Positions 1 through 9,101 of a stretch of 64,000 nt of DNA are shown in pieces. A model generated the notes under the pieces. It was given only the letters and a program-made list of their open reading frames with translations, did no database searches and was not told where the DNA came from. The translations under genes and the position numbers were made by a program. Numbering within the stretch: the stretch's first letter is position 1; every line of letters begins with the position of its first letter. The stretch comes from an uncultured Duncaniella sp. (GTDB taxonomy: Bacteria > Bacteroidota > Bacteroidia > Bacteroidales > Muribaculaceae): assembly GCA_910587165.1 (NCBI GenBank), contig CAJUKP010000003.1, positions 131,544 to 195,543 of the forward strand, written 5' to 3'.

Positions 1-1
1 G

Positions 2-3000
2 CAGACCTCGGAAGGGTTTGCCGACAAGATCTACTTCCTCCCTGTGACCCCCTATTTCGTCGAGAAGGTGATCCGCAAGGAACGCCCCGACGGAATCCTG
101 CTGGCCTTCGGAGGCCAGACCGCCCTCAACTGCGGTGTCGAGCTTCACCGTTCCGGTGTGCTCGAGGCCTACGGAGTCGAGGTGCTCGGCACCCCCGTGC
201 GTGCCATCATGGACACCGAGGACCGCGAGCTCTTCGTGAAGAAGCTCGATGAAATCGACGTGCGTACCATCAAGAGCGAGGCCGTCAGCACCGTCGACGG
301 CGCCATCAGCGCGGCATCGGCCCTCGGCTATCCCGTGATTGTCCGTGCGGCCTACGCACTCGGCGGTCTCGGCTCCGGTTTCTGCGACAACGAGCAGGAA
401 CTCGTGGCTCTTGTGGAGAAAGCTCTCGCATTCTCCCCCCAGGTGCTTGTGGAGAAATCGCTCAAAGGATGGAAAGAGGTTGAATACGAGGTGGTGCGCG
501 ACCGTTATGACAACTGCATCACCGTCTGCAACATGGAGAACTTCGACCCCCTCGGCATCCACACCGGCGAGTCAATCGTTGTGGCTCCCTCGCAGACCCT
601 CACCAACGAAGACTATCACTATCTGCGCAAGCTCGCCATCAAGATCATACGCCACATCGGCATTGTCGGCGAGTGTAACGTACAGTATGCCTTCGACCCC
701 GCCTCGATGGACTACCGCGTCATCGAGGTCAACGCCCGTCTGAGCCGCTCTTCAGCCCTCGCATCAAAGGCCACCGGCTATCCCCTGGCTTTCGTCGCCG
801 CCAAACTCGGCCTCGGCTACGGTCTCTTCGACCTGAAGAACTCCGTGACCAAAGAGACATCCGCATTCTTCGAGCCCGCCCTCGACTATATCGTCTGCAA
901 GATTCCCCGCTGGGACCTTGGCAAATTCCACGGTGTGCGCCGCGAGATCGGCTCGTCCATGAAATCCGTGGGCGAGGTGATGGCCATCGGCCGCACTTTC
1001 GAGGAAGCCATCCAGAAAGGCCTCCGCATGATCGGACAGGGTATGCACGGCTTCGTGGGCAACAACCAGAGCGAGATCCCCAATCTGGACCATGCACTGA
1101 GCGAACCCACCGACAAGCGCATCTTCGCCATCGCCCAGGCTATGCTCAAGGGCTACAGCGTGGAGCGCATACACGAGCTCACGAAGATTGACCGCTGGTT
1201 CCTCTTCAAGCTCATGAACATTATCGACACGGCTTCCGAGCTGCGCGGACATCATGAGATCAAGGATATACCCGTAGCCCTCCTGCGTCAGGCCAAGGAG
1301 CAGGGATTCAGCGATTTCCAGGTAGCCCGCGAGGTGCTTCAGGAGCGCATGACCAAAGCCGCCGCCGCTGCCGCCGAGGTGCGCGCCCTCCGCAAGAGCC
1401 TCGGGATCGTACCCGTGGTGAAACAGATCGACACCCTCGGTGCCGAATATCCCGCACAGACCAATTATCTCTATCTCACCTACAACGGCACCGAGAATGA
1501 TGTGAAATATCTCCACGACCACCGCTCAATAGTGGTGCTCGGATCCGGAGCTTACCGCATCGGCTCGTCGGTAGAGTTTGACTGGTGTTCGGTAAACGCC
1601 CTCCTCACAGTCAAGCAGCAGGGATGGCGCTCGGTGATGATCAACTACAATCCCGAGACCGTGTCAACCGACTACGATATCTGCGACCGCCTCTATTTCG
1701 ACGAGCTCACTTTCGAGCGCGTCATGGACATCCTCGAGCTTGAGCAACCCCACGGCACAATCCTCTCGGTGGGCGGACAGATCCCCAATAACCTTGCCAC
1801 CCGCCTTGACGCCCAGGGAGTCAACATCCTCGGCACCTCGGCCGAGTGTATCGACAACGCCGAGGACCGCAACAAGTTCTCGGCCATGCTCGACCGCCTC
1901 GGCATCGACCAGCCGAGCTGGCGCGAGCTCACAAGCATGGACGATATCAATGGATTCATAGCCGAGGTTGGCTTCCCGGTACTCGTCCGTCCCAGCTACG
2001 TGCTGTCAGGAGCGGCCATGAACGTGTGTCACAACCAGGAACAGCTCTCCCGCTTCCTGCGTCTGGCAGCCAACGTCTCCAAGGAGCATCCCGTCGTTGT
2101 GTCCAAATTCATCAACGGCGCAAAGGAGATCGAGATGGACGCCGTGGCCAAGAACGGCGAGATCGTCTGCTACGCCATCTCCGAGCATATCGAATATGCC
2201 GGCGTACACTCGGGCGATGCCACCATCCAGTTCCCGCCCCAGAAGCTCTATGTGGAGACCATGCGCCGCATCCGCAAGATCTCACGCCAGATAGCCGACG
2301 CGCTCCACATCTCAGGCCCGTTCAACATCCAGTTCCTTGCCAAGAACAACGACATCAAGGTGATCGAGTGCAACCTCCGTGCCTCGCGTTCGTTCCCCTT
2401 CGTCAGCAAGGTGCTCAAGATCAACTTCATCGACCTGGCCACACGCGTCATGCTCGGCCTCGATGTGGAGAAACCCGGCAAGAACGCCTTCGATCTTGAC
2501 TATGTGGGCATCAAGGCCTCACAGTTCAGCTTCTCACGTCTGCAGGGAGCCGACCCCGTGCTCGGTGTCGACATGGCGTCGACAGGCGAGGTCGGATGTA
2601 TCGGCAATGACTCGGCCGAGGCGCTCATCAAGGCAATGATATCTGTGGGCAACCGCGTCCCCACAAAGGCAGTGCTCATGTCGACCGGCACACCCAAACA
2701 GAAAGCCGATCTGCTCGACGCCGCCCACGAGCTGGCCAACCGCGGCTACACCATCTATGCCACCGGAGGCACCCACGCCTATCTCAACGACAACGGCATA
2801 CCCGCTATCCGCGTCTACTGGCCCTCACAGCCCGATATGCAACCCCAGGCCATCGAACTGCTTCATGAACACGCCGTGGACATGGTGATCAACATTCCCA
2901 AGAATTTCACCACCACCGAGCTCACCAACGGTTACAAGATACGCCGTGCGGCCATCGACCTCAACATTCCCCTGATGACCAACGCACGTCTCGCATCGGC

Positions 3001-3067
3001 CTACATAGACGCGTTCACCACCCACCCCATCGACGAGATCGAGATCAAGAGCTGGGACGAATACTAA
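2..3067 (+). CDS. carB: Carbamoyl-phosphate synthase large subunit (5'-truncated by window edge)
   Basis: Makes carbamoyl phosphate from bicarbonate, ATP and glutamine-derived ammonia for arginine and pyrimidine synthesis. The frame is open back to base 2 with family-like sequence (FADKIYFLPVTPYFVEKVI), so the true start lies upstream of the window and roughly the first 60-70 residues are missing. Visible in order: the rest of the first ATP-grasp half (GGQTALN; ECNVQYAFDP; EVNARLSRSSALASKATGYP), the oligomerization region, the second ATP-grasp half starting near LGSGAYRIGSSVEFDW, with a second GGQ and ECNLRASRSFPFVSK, and the C-terminal MGS-like allosteric domain (IYATGGTHAYLNDNGI). The carA partner would be expected upstream. 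Family assignment is certain; only the N-terminus is unseen. Confidence 0.97.
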   Translation, partial: QTSEGFADKIYFLPVTPYFVEKVIRKERPDGILLAFGGQTALNCGVELHRSGVLEAYGVEVLGTPVRAIMDTEDRELFVKKLDEIDVRTIKSEAVSTVDGAISAASALGYPVIVRAAYALGGLGSGFCDNEQELVALVEKALAFSPQVLVEKSLKGWKEVEYEVVRDRYDNCITVCNMENFDPLGIHTGESIVVAPSQTLTNEDYHYLRKLAIKIIRHIGIVGECNVQYAFDPASMDYRVIEVNARLSRSSALASKATGYPLAFVAAKLGLGYGLFDLKNSVTKETSAFFEPALDYIVCKIPRWDLGKFHGVRREIGSSMKSVGEVMAIGRTFEEAIQKGLRMIGQGMHGFVGNNQSEIPNLDHALSEPTDKRIFAIAQAMLKGYSVERIHELTKIDRWFLFKLMNIIDTASELRGHHEIKDIPVALLRQAKEQGFSDFQVAREVLQERMTKAAAAAAEVRALRKSLGIVPVVKQIDTLGAEYPAQTNYLYLTYNGTENDVKYLHDHRSIVVLGSGAYRIGSSVEFDWCSVNALLTVKQQGWRSVMINYNPETVSTDYDICDRLYFDELTFERVMDILELEQPHGTILSVGGQIPNNLATRLDAQGVNILGTSAECIDNAEDRNKFSAMLDRLGIDQPSWRELTSMDDINGFIAEVGFPVLVRPSYVLSGAAMNVCHNQEQLSRFLRLAANVSKEHPVVVSKFINGAKEIEMDAVAKNGEIVCYAISEHIEYAGVHSGDATIQFPPQKLYVETMRRIRKISRQIADALHISGPFNIQFLAKNNDIKVIECNLRASRSFPFVSKVLKINFIDLATRVMLGLDVEKPGKNAFDLDYVGIKASQFSFSRLQGADPVLGVDMASTGEVGCIGNDSAEALIKAMISVGNRVPTKAVLMSTGTPKQKADLLDAAHELANRGYTIYATGGTHAYLNDNGIPAIRVYWPSQPDMQPQAIELLHEHAVDMVINIPKNFTTTELTNGYKIRRAAIDLNIPLMTNARLASAYIDAFTTHPIDEIEIKSWDEY

Positions 3068-3108
3068 ACATAATTAAGTGAAAACATCCTTAACCAAAGC
3101 CAAAAAGA

Positions 3109-3140
3109 ATTGCACAGGAAAGGGAATTTCACTATATTTG
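3109..3140 (+). promoter_or_regulatory. Bacteroidota-type promoter of eno
   Basis: ATTG at 3109-3112, a 20-nt spacer and TATATTTG at 3133-3140 match the -33/-7 consensus (TTTG / TAnnTTTG). The predicted start near 3145 leaves about 50 nt of leader before the eno ATG at 3194. Confidence 0.75.
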
Positions 3141-3193
3141 CCCCCGCGAAAGCATATCATCAACAGACAACTCAACTCTATTATAATATAACT

Positions 3194-4489
3194 ATGAAGA
3201 TTGAAAAAATTATCGGTCGTGAAGTCCTTGACTCACGCGGCAACCCCACCGTTGAAGTAGACGTAATCCTTGAGAGCGGCGCACGTGGCCGTGCATCCGT
3301 TCCCTCCGGCGCATCCACCGGCGAAAACGAGGCTCTCGAGCTCCGCGACGGCGACAAGAACCGCTACATGGGCAAGGGTGTCACCAAGGCTGTGGCCAAC
3401 GTGAACGGCCCCATCGCCGAGGCTCTCAAAGGCATGAGCGCTCTTGACCAGATCAAGATCGACGAGACCATGCTCGCACTCGACGGCACCGAAACCAAGA
3501 GCAACCTCGGCGCCAACGCCATCCTCGGCGTATCGCTCGCCGTTGCCAAGGCTGCCGCTGACTACCTCGACCTCCCCCTCTACAAATATATCGGTGGCTG
3601 CAACAGCTACGTGCTTCCCGTGCCCATGATGAACATCATCAACGGCGGTGCACACTCCGACGCTCCCATCTGCTTCCAGGAGTTCATGATCCGTCCCATC
3701 GGCGCCTGCTGCTTCAAGGAAGGTATCCGCATGGGCACCGAGGTGTTCCACAACCTCAAGAAAGTGCTCCACGACCGTGGCCTCTCGACCGCTGTAGGTG
3801 ACGAGGGTGGCTTCGCTCCCGCACTCGACGGTACCGAGGACGCACTCAACGTGATCATCAAGGCTATCGAGCTCGCCGGCTACGTGCCCGGCAAGGACGT
3901 GACCATCGGTCTCGACTGCGCTTCTTCAGAGTTCTACAAGAACGGCGTGTACGACTACACCTGGAAACAGGGTGCCGACGCTCCCAAGCTCACCTCCGCA
4001 CAGCAGGCTGAGTTCCTCAAGCAGCTCGTTGAGAAATATCCCATCGACTCCATCGAGGACGGTATGGACCAGAACGACTGGGAAGGCTGGAAGATCCTCA
4101 CCGATCTCATCGGCGACCGCTGCCAGCTCGTTGGCGACGACCTCTTCGTGACCAACGTCAAGTATCTCCAGAAGGGCATCAACCTTGGTTGCGCCAACTC
4201 TATCCTCGTCAAGGTAAACCAGATCGGTTCACTCACCGAGACCCTCCGCGCCGTAGAGCTCGCACAGCGTAACGGCTACACTGCAGTCATCTCCCACCGT
4301 TCGGGCGAGACTGAGGACGCTACCATCGCCGACATCGCCGTGGCTACCAACGCCGGACAGATCAAGACCGGTTCCGCAAGCCGCTCCGACCGTATGGCCA
4401 AGTACAACCAGCTCCTCCGCATCCAGGAAGAGCTCGGCTGCGCCGCCGCTTACGGTTATGGCAAGAAGACCAAGCGTCCCGAGGCTTAA
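3194..4489 (+). CDS. eno: Enolase
   Basis: Converts 2-phosphoglycerate to phosphoenolpyruvate in glycolysis; cytoplasmic, and a usual RNA-degradosome or surface-moonlighting protein elsewhere. The 431-residue length is standard. The N-terminal signature IGREVLDSRGNPTVEVDV, the metal/active-site segment DDLFVTN and the late loop SHRSGETEDATIAD are all present. I chose the ATG at 3194 because the protein then begins MKIEKIIGREVLDSRG as in the family, and because the promoter lies inside a longer upstream in-frame extension (to 3110). It is monocistronic, with its own promoter and a strong intrinsic terminator at 4521. Codon use is strongly biased, as expected of a highly expressed gene. Confidence 0.98.
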   Translation: MKIEKIIGREVLDSRGNPTVEVDVILESGARGRASVPSGASTGENEALELRDGDKNRYMGKGVTKAVANVNGPIAEALKGMSALDQIKIDETMLALDGTETKSNLGANAILGVSLAVAKAAADYLDLPLYKYIGGCNSYVLPVPMMNIINGGAHSDAPICFQEFMIRPIGACCFKEGIRMGTEVFHNLKKVLHDRGLSTAVGDEGGFAPALDGTEDALNVIIKAIELAGYVPGKDVTIGLDCASSEFYKNGVYDYTWKQGADAPKLTSAQQAEFLKQLVEKYPIDSIEDGMDQNDWEGWKILTDLIGDRCQLVGDDLFVTNVKYLQKGINLGCANSILVKVNQIGSLTETLRAVELAQRNGYTAVISHRSGETEDATIADIAVATNAGQIKTGSASRSDRMAKYNQLLRIQEELGCAAAYGYGKKTKRPEA

Positions 4490-4520
4490 TCAAGCCGCTT
4501 GACGACTGACTGATACAACA

Positions 4521-4564
4521 GCCCGTGAAGAGTCCGCAATCTCTTCACGGGCTTCTTTTATTTT
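4521..4564 (+). terminator. Intrinsic terminator of eno
   Basis: Perfect 12-bp stem GCCCGTGAAGAG (4521-4532) / CTCTTCACGGGC (4541-4552) with an 8-nt loop, followed by a T-rich run (TTCTTTTATTTT). Confidence 0.92.
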
Positions 4565-4569
4565 ATATA

Positions 4570-4738
4570 GTTACCGGCCAGAATAAGGGTACATAGGAAC
4601 AAAAGAAAAAAAGAAACAGATTTTTTTATTTTTTTGTCCGAATAGTATCAGCTTGATTATTCTGACTCAAAAAAAATTTTTTGTTTCTTTTTTTCTTTTT
4701 TTCTTTTGTTCCTATGTACCCTTCTCCTGGCCGGTAAC
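4570..4738. repeat. Long inverted repeat, copy A (GTTACCGATCAGG family)
   Basis: Left arm 4570-4617 begins GTTACCGGCCAG and runs through a GGGTACATAGGAACAAAAG core into an A-rich stretch. The right arm 4683-4738 is its near-complete reverse complement ending CTGGCCGGTAAC. The central 65 nt hold an apical hairpin (GAATA..ATCA-GCT-TGAT-TATTC, about 4641-4663). A further free terminal unit (GTTCTGATCGGTAAC) lies at 4743-4757. It sits after the eno terminator and before the gene at 4838. Related copies are at 9102, 11246, 16199, 17151, 41809 and 57357. No ORF of note is inside; the rest of 4739-4837 shows only a weak -7-like TTTATATTGC at about 4795. Confidence 0.85.
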
Positions 4739-4837
4739 ATTCGTTCTGATCGGTAACCTGTGAGAACCTTTCGTGACTCCGGGGCGTTGAAATATTTATA
4801 TTGCTAATACTCATATTTCAACTAATTACCGTCAGTT

Positions 4838-5875
4838 ATGAAACTATCCGCACTTCTCCCGCTGGCAGCGGCCGTCATATTAGGGTCAGGTCTCAAGGCC
4901 GAGGCCTGCTCACGTGTGCTCTATGTAGGCAACGACAGCCTGCGAATCGTCGGACGCTCCCTCGATTGGAAAACCCCCATCCCGACCAATCTCTATGTCT
5001 ATCCGCGCGGAATGGCAAAGGAGGGCAATTCGATACCCGGTTCGGTGAAGTGGATCTCGAAATACGGCGCCATATACGCCGTGAGCTATGATGGAGGTGT
5101 CACAGAGGGTATGAACGAGAAAGGGCTCGTGGTGAACGGCCTGTTCTGCAAAGGCACGGTATATGTCAACGACTCCACCATGTCACGTCCGCCCATGTCG
5201 CTGGCCATGTTCCCGGCATGGATTCTTGATATGTGCGCCGACACCCCCGAAGCTGTCGCGCTCCTGTCAAAGCATGATTTCAACATATCCGGCGCCACGT
5301 TTGACGGCGGCACCGTCTCTGCCCTCCACTGGGGCATCACCGATGCGCGGGGGCGCAGCGCCATCGTGGAGTTTGACCACGGCACCATACGAATCTACGA
5401 GGGTCAGGACATACCTGTGCTGACCAACGACCCCACATATCCCCAGATGACCGCCATCAACGACTACTGGGTCAAGAAAGGGGGCACACACACTCTCCCG
5501 GGCACAGTGAGCAGCCCTGACCGCTTCGTGCGCGCCTCGTTCTTCGACCAGAACGTGGAGAAGACCGGTGAGGCCGATCTGGGATTCTCGATAGTCCGCT
5601 CCATACTGATGAATGTCTCCGTGCCTTACACCTACACTGTCAAAGGTGAGGGAAATGTCTCGTCCACACAGTGGCGTTCGTTCGCCAACATCCGCGACCT
5701 CCGCTACTATTTCGACGTGGTGACCAATCCGGGCGCCTTCTACATCGACCTCAACAAATGCGATCTGCGCAAGGGGGCACCGGTCATGAAGGTCGACGTG
5801 TCGAAATCGACCGGTTACGTGGGTGAGGTAAACCGCCATCTCTTCAAGACCGCACCTTTCACCCCGATGTATTGA
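4838..5875 (+). CDS. Linear amide C-N hydrolase, choloylglycine hydrolase family (secreted)
   Basis: Ntn-type hydrolase of the bile-salt-hydrolase/penicillin-V-acylase family, cleaving amide bonds of conjugated bile acids or similar acyl amides. A signal peptide (residues 1-23, ending KAEA) leaves Cys24 as the N-terminal nucleophile (CSRVLYVG). Expected partners are visible: Arg40 and Asp43 (GRSLDW), Asn197 (VLTNDPTYPQ) and the SSPDRFVRASFF segment with a conserved Arg. Length (345 aa) fits Bacteroides homologues. The signal peptide places it in the periplasm or on the cell surface. The sequence does not decide whether bile salts are the real substrate; penicillin V or N-acyl amides are alternatives. 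It stands alone after repeat A. Confidence 0.9.
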   Translation: MKLSALLPLAAAVILGSGLKAEACSRVLYVGNDSLRIVGRSLDWKTPIPTNLYVYPRGMAKEGNSIPGSVKWISKYGAIYAVSYDGGVTEGMNEKGLVVNGLFCKGTVYVNDSTMSRPPMSLAMFPAWILDMCADTPEAVALLSKHDFNISGATFDGGTVSALHWGITDARGRSAIVEFDHGTIRIYEGQDIPVLTNDPTYPQMTAINDYWVKKGGTHTLPGTVSSPDRFVRASFFDQNVEKTGEADLGFSIVRSILMNVSVPYTYTVKGEGNVSSTQWRSFANIRDLRYYFDVVTNPGAFYIDLNKCDLRKGAPVMKVDVSKSTGYVGEVNRHLFKTAPFTPMY

Positions 5876-5901
5876 CAAGCTGCCGGCTTTTCCCGGCGGC
5901 A

Positions 5902-5932
5902 TTGGCCAATTGGAGAATTTTTAGTACTTTTG
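5902..5932 (+). promoter_or_regulatory. Promoter very close to the 5941 start codon
   Basis: TTG at 5902-5904, a 20-nt spacer and TACTTTTG at 5925-5932. The implied transcription start (about 5936-5938) is only a few bases before the ATG at 5941, implying a leaderless or nearly leaderless mRNA. Confidence 0.65.
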
Positions 5933-5940
5933 CACTTGAA

Positions 5941-6273
5941 ATGAGAAAGGTCATCACATCATTGCTTCTGCTCCTCGTCTGCACGGCGGCCTCCCTGGCC
6001 GCCGGTACGCGTTGGGAGAGCGTCAACGCCCCCGGGCGCATGACCATGATGACCGAACGCAATGCCGAGGGATCCGACCAGGTGGAGGTGGGTGTGAGCG
6101 AAGGCTACATCTACGTCACCTGCCAGCGCCCCACCACCATCAAGGTGTTCACCATCCTCGGCCAGCTCATAAGTCAGGAGACTCTCCAGCCGGGCACCCA
6201 CCGGTTGCGCATGGTATCCAAGGGAATATATATCCTCAAGACCGCCGACGTGACCCGCCGCGTGACGATCTGA
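5941..6273 (+). CDS. Small secreted protein consisting mostly of a Por-type (T9SS-like) C-terminal domain
   Basis: A 110-residue product. Signal peptide about 1-20 (MRKVITSLLLLLVCTAASLAA), a short variable stretch, then a beta-rich tail (VEVGVSEGYIYVTC ... IKVFTILGQLISQ ... GTHRLRMVSKGIYILK) of the kind used as the type IX secretion sorting domain, ending in VTRRVTI. Little is left to be cargo, so it may be a minimal secreted adaptor or a remnant of a larger exported protein. I chose the ATG at 5941 because it starts a clean signal peptide; the in-frame extension to 5872 overlaps the previous gene and the promoter. The secretion machinery genes porW and porX are elsewhere in this window. Function unknown. 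Confidence 0.7.
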   Translation: MRKVITSLLLLLVCTAASLAAGTRWESVNAPGRMTMMTERNAEGSDQVEVGVSEGYIYVTCQRPTTIKVFTILGQLISQETLQPGTHRLRMVSKGIYILKTADVTRRVTI

Positions 6274-6321
6274 CCTCCCCCTCTCCCTCCCTTTAACCAC
6301 AGCACTTGCCAACAGTAAAGA

Positions 6322-7287
6322 ATGAAAGCACGCCTCATCATCAACCCCATTTCGGGCACTCACAGCAAAGCCGGTCTGGCCGAGAATGTCGTTGAATCAC
6401 TCACACCGCTCGGATGGGACGTGGAAACCCTTTTCACCCGCGGCCGGGGCGACGCCACCAGGCTGGCTCTCGAGGCCGTGGACCGCGGCATGGATGCCGT
6501 GCTCGCCGCCGGAGGCGACGGGACTGTCAATGAGACCGCCATAGCTCTCTGCGGCTCCGAAACAGCCCTCGGCATCCTGCCCTGTGGCTCGGGAAACGGG
6601 CTGGCCCGCCATCTGGGCATACCGGTCGACCCGCGCGAAGGCCTGAAGATCATCATGGCCCAGAAGCCACGCCCGATCGACTATGCCACAGTGAACGGCA
6701 GGAAATTCTTCTGCACTTTCGGAGTGGGATTTGACGCGGCGGTGAGCGATGCGTTCGCCCGCAAGAAAACACGCGGCAAACTCACCTATCTGCAGAGCAC
6801 ATTCGAGACCTACGCCCACTTCGAGCCCGAGCTCTACAAGGTCACGGCAAACGGCCAGACCATGACCGAGAAAGCATTCCTGATAGCCGTATGCAATGCC
6901 TCGCAGTATGGCAACAATGCCTACATAGCCCCTAACGCGAGCATAGACGACGGTATGCTCGATGTCACGGTGGTCCACGCCGGCAATCCGCTCTCGACCG
7001 CTCTCGTGGGCTTCGACCTGCTCGCCGGAATGATAGAACACAATGTGCTCATACGTCAGTTCCGCACCTCGTCGCTCACCATCGAGCGCTCACAGGGAGG
7101 AATAGCCCACATCGACGGCGAGCCTGTGGAGATGCCCTCACGTCTTGACTTCGAGTGCCACCCCGCACTGCTCAACGTGTTCGCACCTCCGGGATCCGAC
7201 AAGGCATTCAAGCCCTTCATCACCCCCGCGGCCTCTATGCTCGCCGACTTCAAACTCGCGGTCAACAGGGTGTTCCAGAAGGACTGA
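6322..7287 (+). CDS. Diacylglycerol kinase family lipid kinase (YegS/DagK-like)
   Basis: Phosphorylates a membrane lipid such as diacylglycerol or a sphingoid base using ATP; cytoplasmic, acting at the inner membrane. Motifs of the DAGK catalytic fold are present: INPISGT near the N-terminus, the nucleotide-binding AAGGDGTVNE (about residues 60-70), LPCGSGNGLARHLGIP, and the C-terminal IDGEPVEMP. The 321-residue length is normal. It lies 48 nt after the small secreted protein gene. Gut Bacteroidales make sphingolipids, so a sphingosine/ceramide kinase role is possible, but the sequence does not separate the options. Confidence 0.88.
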   Translation: MKARLIINPISGTHSKAGLAENVVESLTPLGWDVETLFTRGRGDATRLALEAVDRGMDAVLAAGGDGTVNETAIALCGSETALGILPCGSGNGLARHLGIPVDPREGLKIIMAQKPRPIDYATVNGRKFFCTFGVGFDAAVSDAFARKKTRGKLTYLQSTFETYAHFEPELYKVTANGQTMTEKAFLIAVCNASQYGNNAYIAPNASIDDGMLDVTVVHAGNPLSTALVGFDLLAGMIEHNVLIRQFRTSSLTIERSQGGIAHIDGEPVEMPSRLDFECHPALLNVFAPPGSDKAFKPFITPAASMLADFKLAVNRVFQKD

Positions 7288-7364
7288 ACAGAAAAAAATT
7301 CACACCCTTGCAAAACTTTTCGGCATGGAAGGACGTTCTATAAATGAACGTCCAACTATTGTTT

Positions 7365-8549
7365 ATGAAAGGGAAAGCAAGATTGTTAATGGTGTTAGCA
7401 GCGTTTTATCCCTTGGGCCTACCGGCCCAAGGGATTGCTGATATAGCGAAGTCGCTGCGCGACACCGACTGCTATCGCGCGCAGGCGCGATACAGCGTCA
7501 CATTGCCTCAGAACGACACCGAGGTGGTCTACAACATTGACCTGACAGGTATGGTGGAACCGGGAGACACTCTCGCCCCGTGCCGTTATCTCATCGACTG
7601 GACCCTCGACACACCTTCAGGGCCTGCCAAAGGATTCTCAGCCTACTTCGACGGCAACCACTACCGCTATCGCGGCGAGAGACTGCAGGAATATCATACG
7701 GCATGGGACCGCAACCCGTTCAACCCCGGGGGACGTAATCCGGGAGTGCAGAATATGGCACAGTTCGTGGAGCTGCTTCCGGCCTATATAGCCGACCGTC
7801 TCGAGACCATGAGCGCCGACAGCGCCTACACCGTCACCGTAGAGCCACAGCGTGTATTCGACGGCAGAATGGTGACACCCGTCACCGCTGTCATGACCAT
7901 CAGAGGAGAGGATGTGATGGAGCTGGAGTATCTGCTTGACCCATCCACATGGCTTCCCGTGCGCATCACCACCGAGAGCAATCCCGGATCAATCACCGAG
8001 CAGAGCATACTCGTCACACTGACCCCGCTCCCCTCCGCCGACTGCGCTCCCCTGAGCGAGGAGTCGCTCACCCGGGCCTATCCCGAGGTGTTCGACAAAT
8101 ACCGCGAGAGCAATTTCCGCATTGAGAATCTCCGCGGCAGGGCACTCCCCACCTTCACCCTGCCGTCGGTCAAGGGTGACCGTTACACCCATCATCGCGG
8201 AGAGCCCTTCAGCTCGCCGGCCGTGATAGCCATTCTCGACCCCGGCACAGGCATGAACGCCGGAATGGTAGGGGCGCTGCGCGATGCGGTGGACCGTATG
8301 GAGACCCCGGCCGAACTCATCTTCGCCTTCACCGGAACAAACACCGATATCGTGGAGGAGGCAGTCCCGTCACTGAGACCCGGGGAGCATCTGCTGCTCA
8401 ACGCCCGGTCGCTGGCCCGCGATTGCGGAGCGGCCTCCCTGCCGGTGACCATAATAGCCGGAACTGACGGAAATGTGGAAAATGTCGTGCTTGGATTCAA
8501 CCAAGACCTATCCGATATTGTTCTACAATCAGTGATTCTGGCCAAATGA
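7365..8549 (+). CDS. Secreted protein with LolA-like N-terminal and thioredoxin-like C-terminal regions
   Basis: About 394 residues from the ATG at 7365 (MKGKARLLMVLAAF, then PLGLPAQ, a signal peptide). An upstream ATG at 7344 falls inside a perfect hairpin and adds seven uncharged residues, so I prefer 7365. Residues about 20-215 look like the beta-sheet lipoprotein-carrier/outer-membrane LolA fold (repeated strands ending DPSTWLPVRITTES). The last about 140 residues (LRGRALPTFTLPSVKG ... SLPVTIIAGTDGNV) resemble a peroxiredoxin/TlpA fold, but no CxxC is seen, so redox activity is doubtful. It precedes tpx by 42 nt. Exact function not recognised. Confidence 0.65.
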   Translation: MKGKARLLMVLAAFYPLGLPAQGIADIAKSLRDTDCYRAQARYSVTLPQNDTEVVYNIDLTGMVEPGDTLAPCRYLIDWTLDTPSGPAKGFSAYFDGNHYRYRGERLQEYHTAWDRNPFNPGGRNPGVQNMAQFVELLPAYIADRLETMSADSAYTVTVEPQRVFDGRMVTPVTAVMTIRGEDVMELEYLLDPSTWLPVRITTESNPGSITEQSILVTLTPLPSADCAPLSEESLTRAYPEVFDKYRESNFRIENLRGRALPTFTLPSVKGDRYTHHRGEPFSSPAVIAILDPGTGMNAGMVGALRDAVDRMETPAELIFAFTGTNTDIVEEAVPSLRPGEHLLLNARSLARDCGAASLPVTIIAGTDGNVENVVLGFNQDLSDIVLQSVILAK

Positions 8550-8591
8550 CAACCAGATGACATAAAATAATCCCATAAACTCCAGACATAT

Positions 8592-9101
8592 ATGGAAACT
8601 GTATTTTTCAAGGGACAGGCCTGCCATACCTGCGGCACTGTTCCCGGCATAGGTGAAACCGCACCATGCTTCCATCTTGCAGGGCCCGACCTCTCCCAGG
8701 TGCTTTGCTCTGATTTCGCGGGCAAGCGTGTGGTTCTTAACGTATTCCCCAGCCTTGACACTGAGGTGTGCGCCCGTTCGGTGCGCCGCTTCAACGAGGA
8801 AGCCGCCAAGCTTGACGATGTGGCCGTGGTCTGTGTCTCCATGGATCTCCCCTTCGCCATGGGCCGCTTCTGCACCATCGAGAATATCAAGAATGTAGTG
8901 TTCGGATCAGCCTTCCGCTCTCCCCTCTTCGGCCAGAAATATGGCCTTCAGCTCGTGGACGGCCCTCTCGCCGGCCTGCTCACCCGAGCCGTCATCATTC
9001 TTGACGAGAACCGCCGCGTGATTTTCCGCGACGTGGTAGAGGAGATCACCAACGAACCCGACTACGAGGCAGCCCTCAAAGTGCTCCGCAAGGAAGTCTG
9101 A
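8592..9101 (+). CDS. tpx: Thiol peroxidase (Tpx-type peroxiredoxin)
   Basis: Reduces hydrogen and alkyl peroxides with electrons from thioredoxin. The peroxidatic Cys60 sits in PSLDTEVCARSVRRF and the resolving Cys94 in GRFCTIENI, the canonical Tpx spacing. Length 169 aa is typical. An oddity is extra cysteines at the N-terminus, notably C11-H-T-C14 in place of the usual PVTLVG-like segment: a CxxC that most Tpx proteins lack. The stop codon at 9099-9101 is immediately followed by inverted repeat B, which may terminate the transcript. Confidence 0.95.
   Translation: METVFFKGQACHTCGTVPGIGETAPCFHLAGPDLSQVLCSDFAGKRVVLNVFPSLDTEVCARSVRRFNEEAAKLDDVAVVCVSMDLPFAMGRFCTIENIKNVVFGSAFRSPLFGQKYGLQLVDGPLAGLLTRAVIILDENRRVIFRDVVEEITNEPDYEAALKVLRKEV

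Noticed and set aside
3110..3193. N-terminal extension of enolase
   Set aside because: Contains the promoter and is absent from the family.
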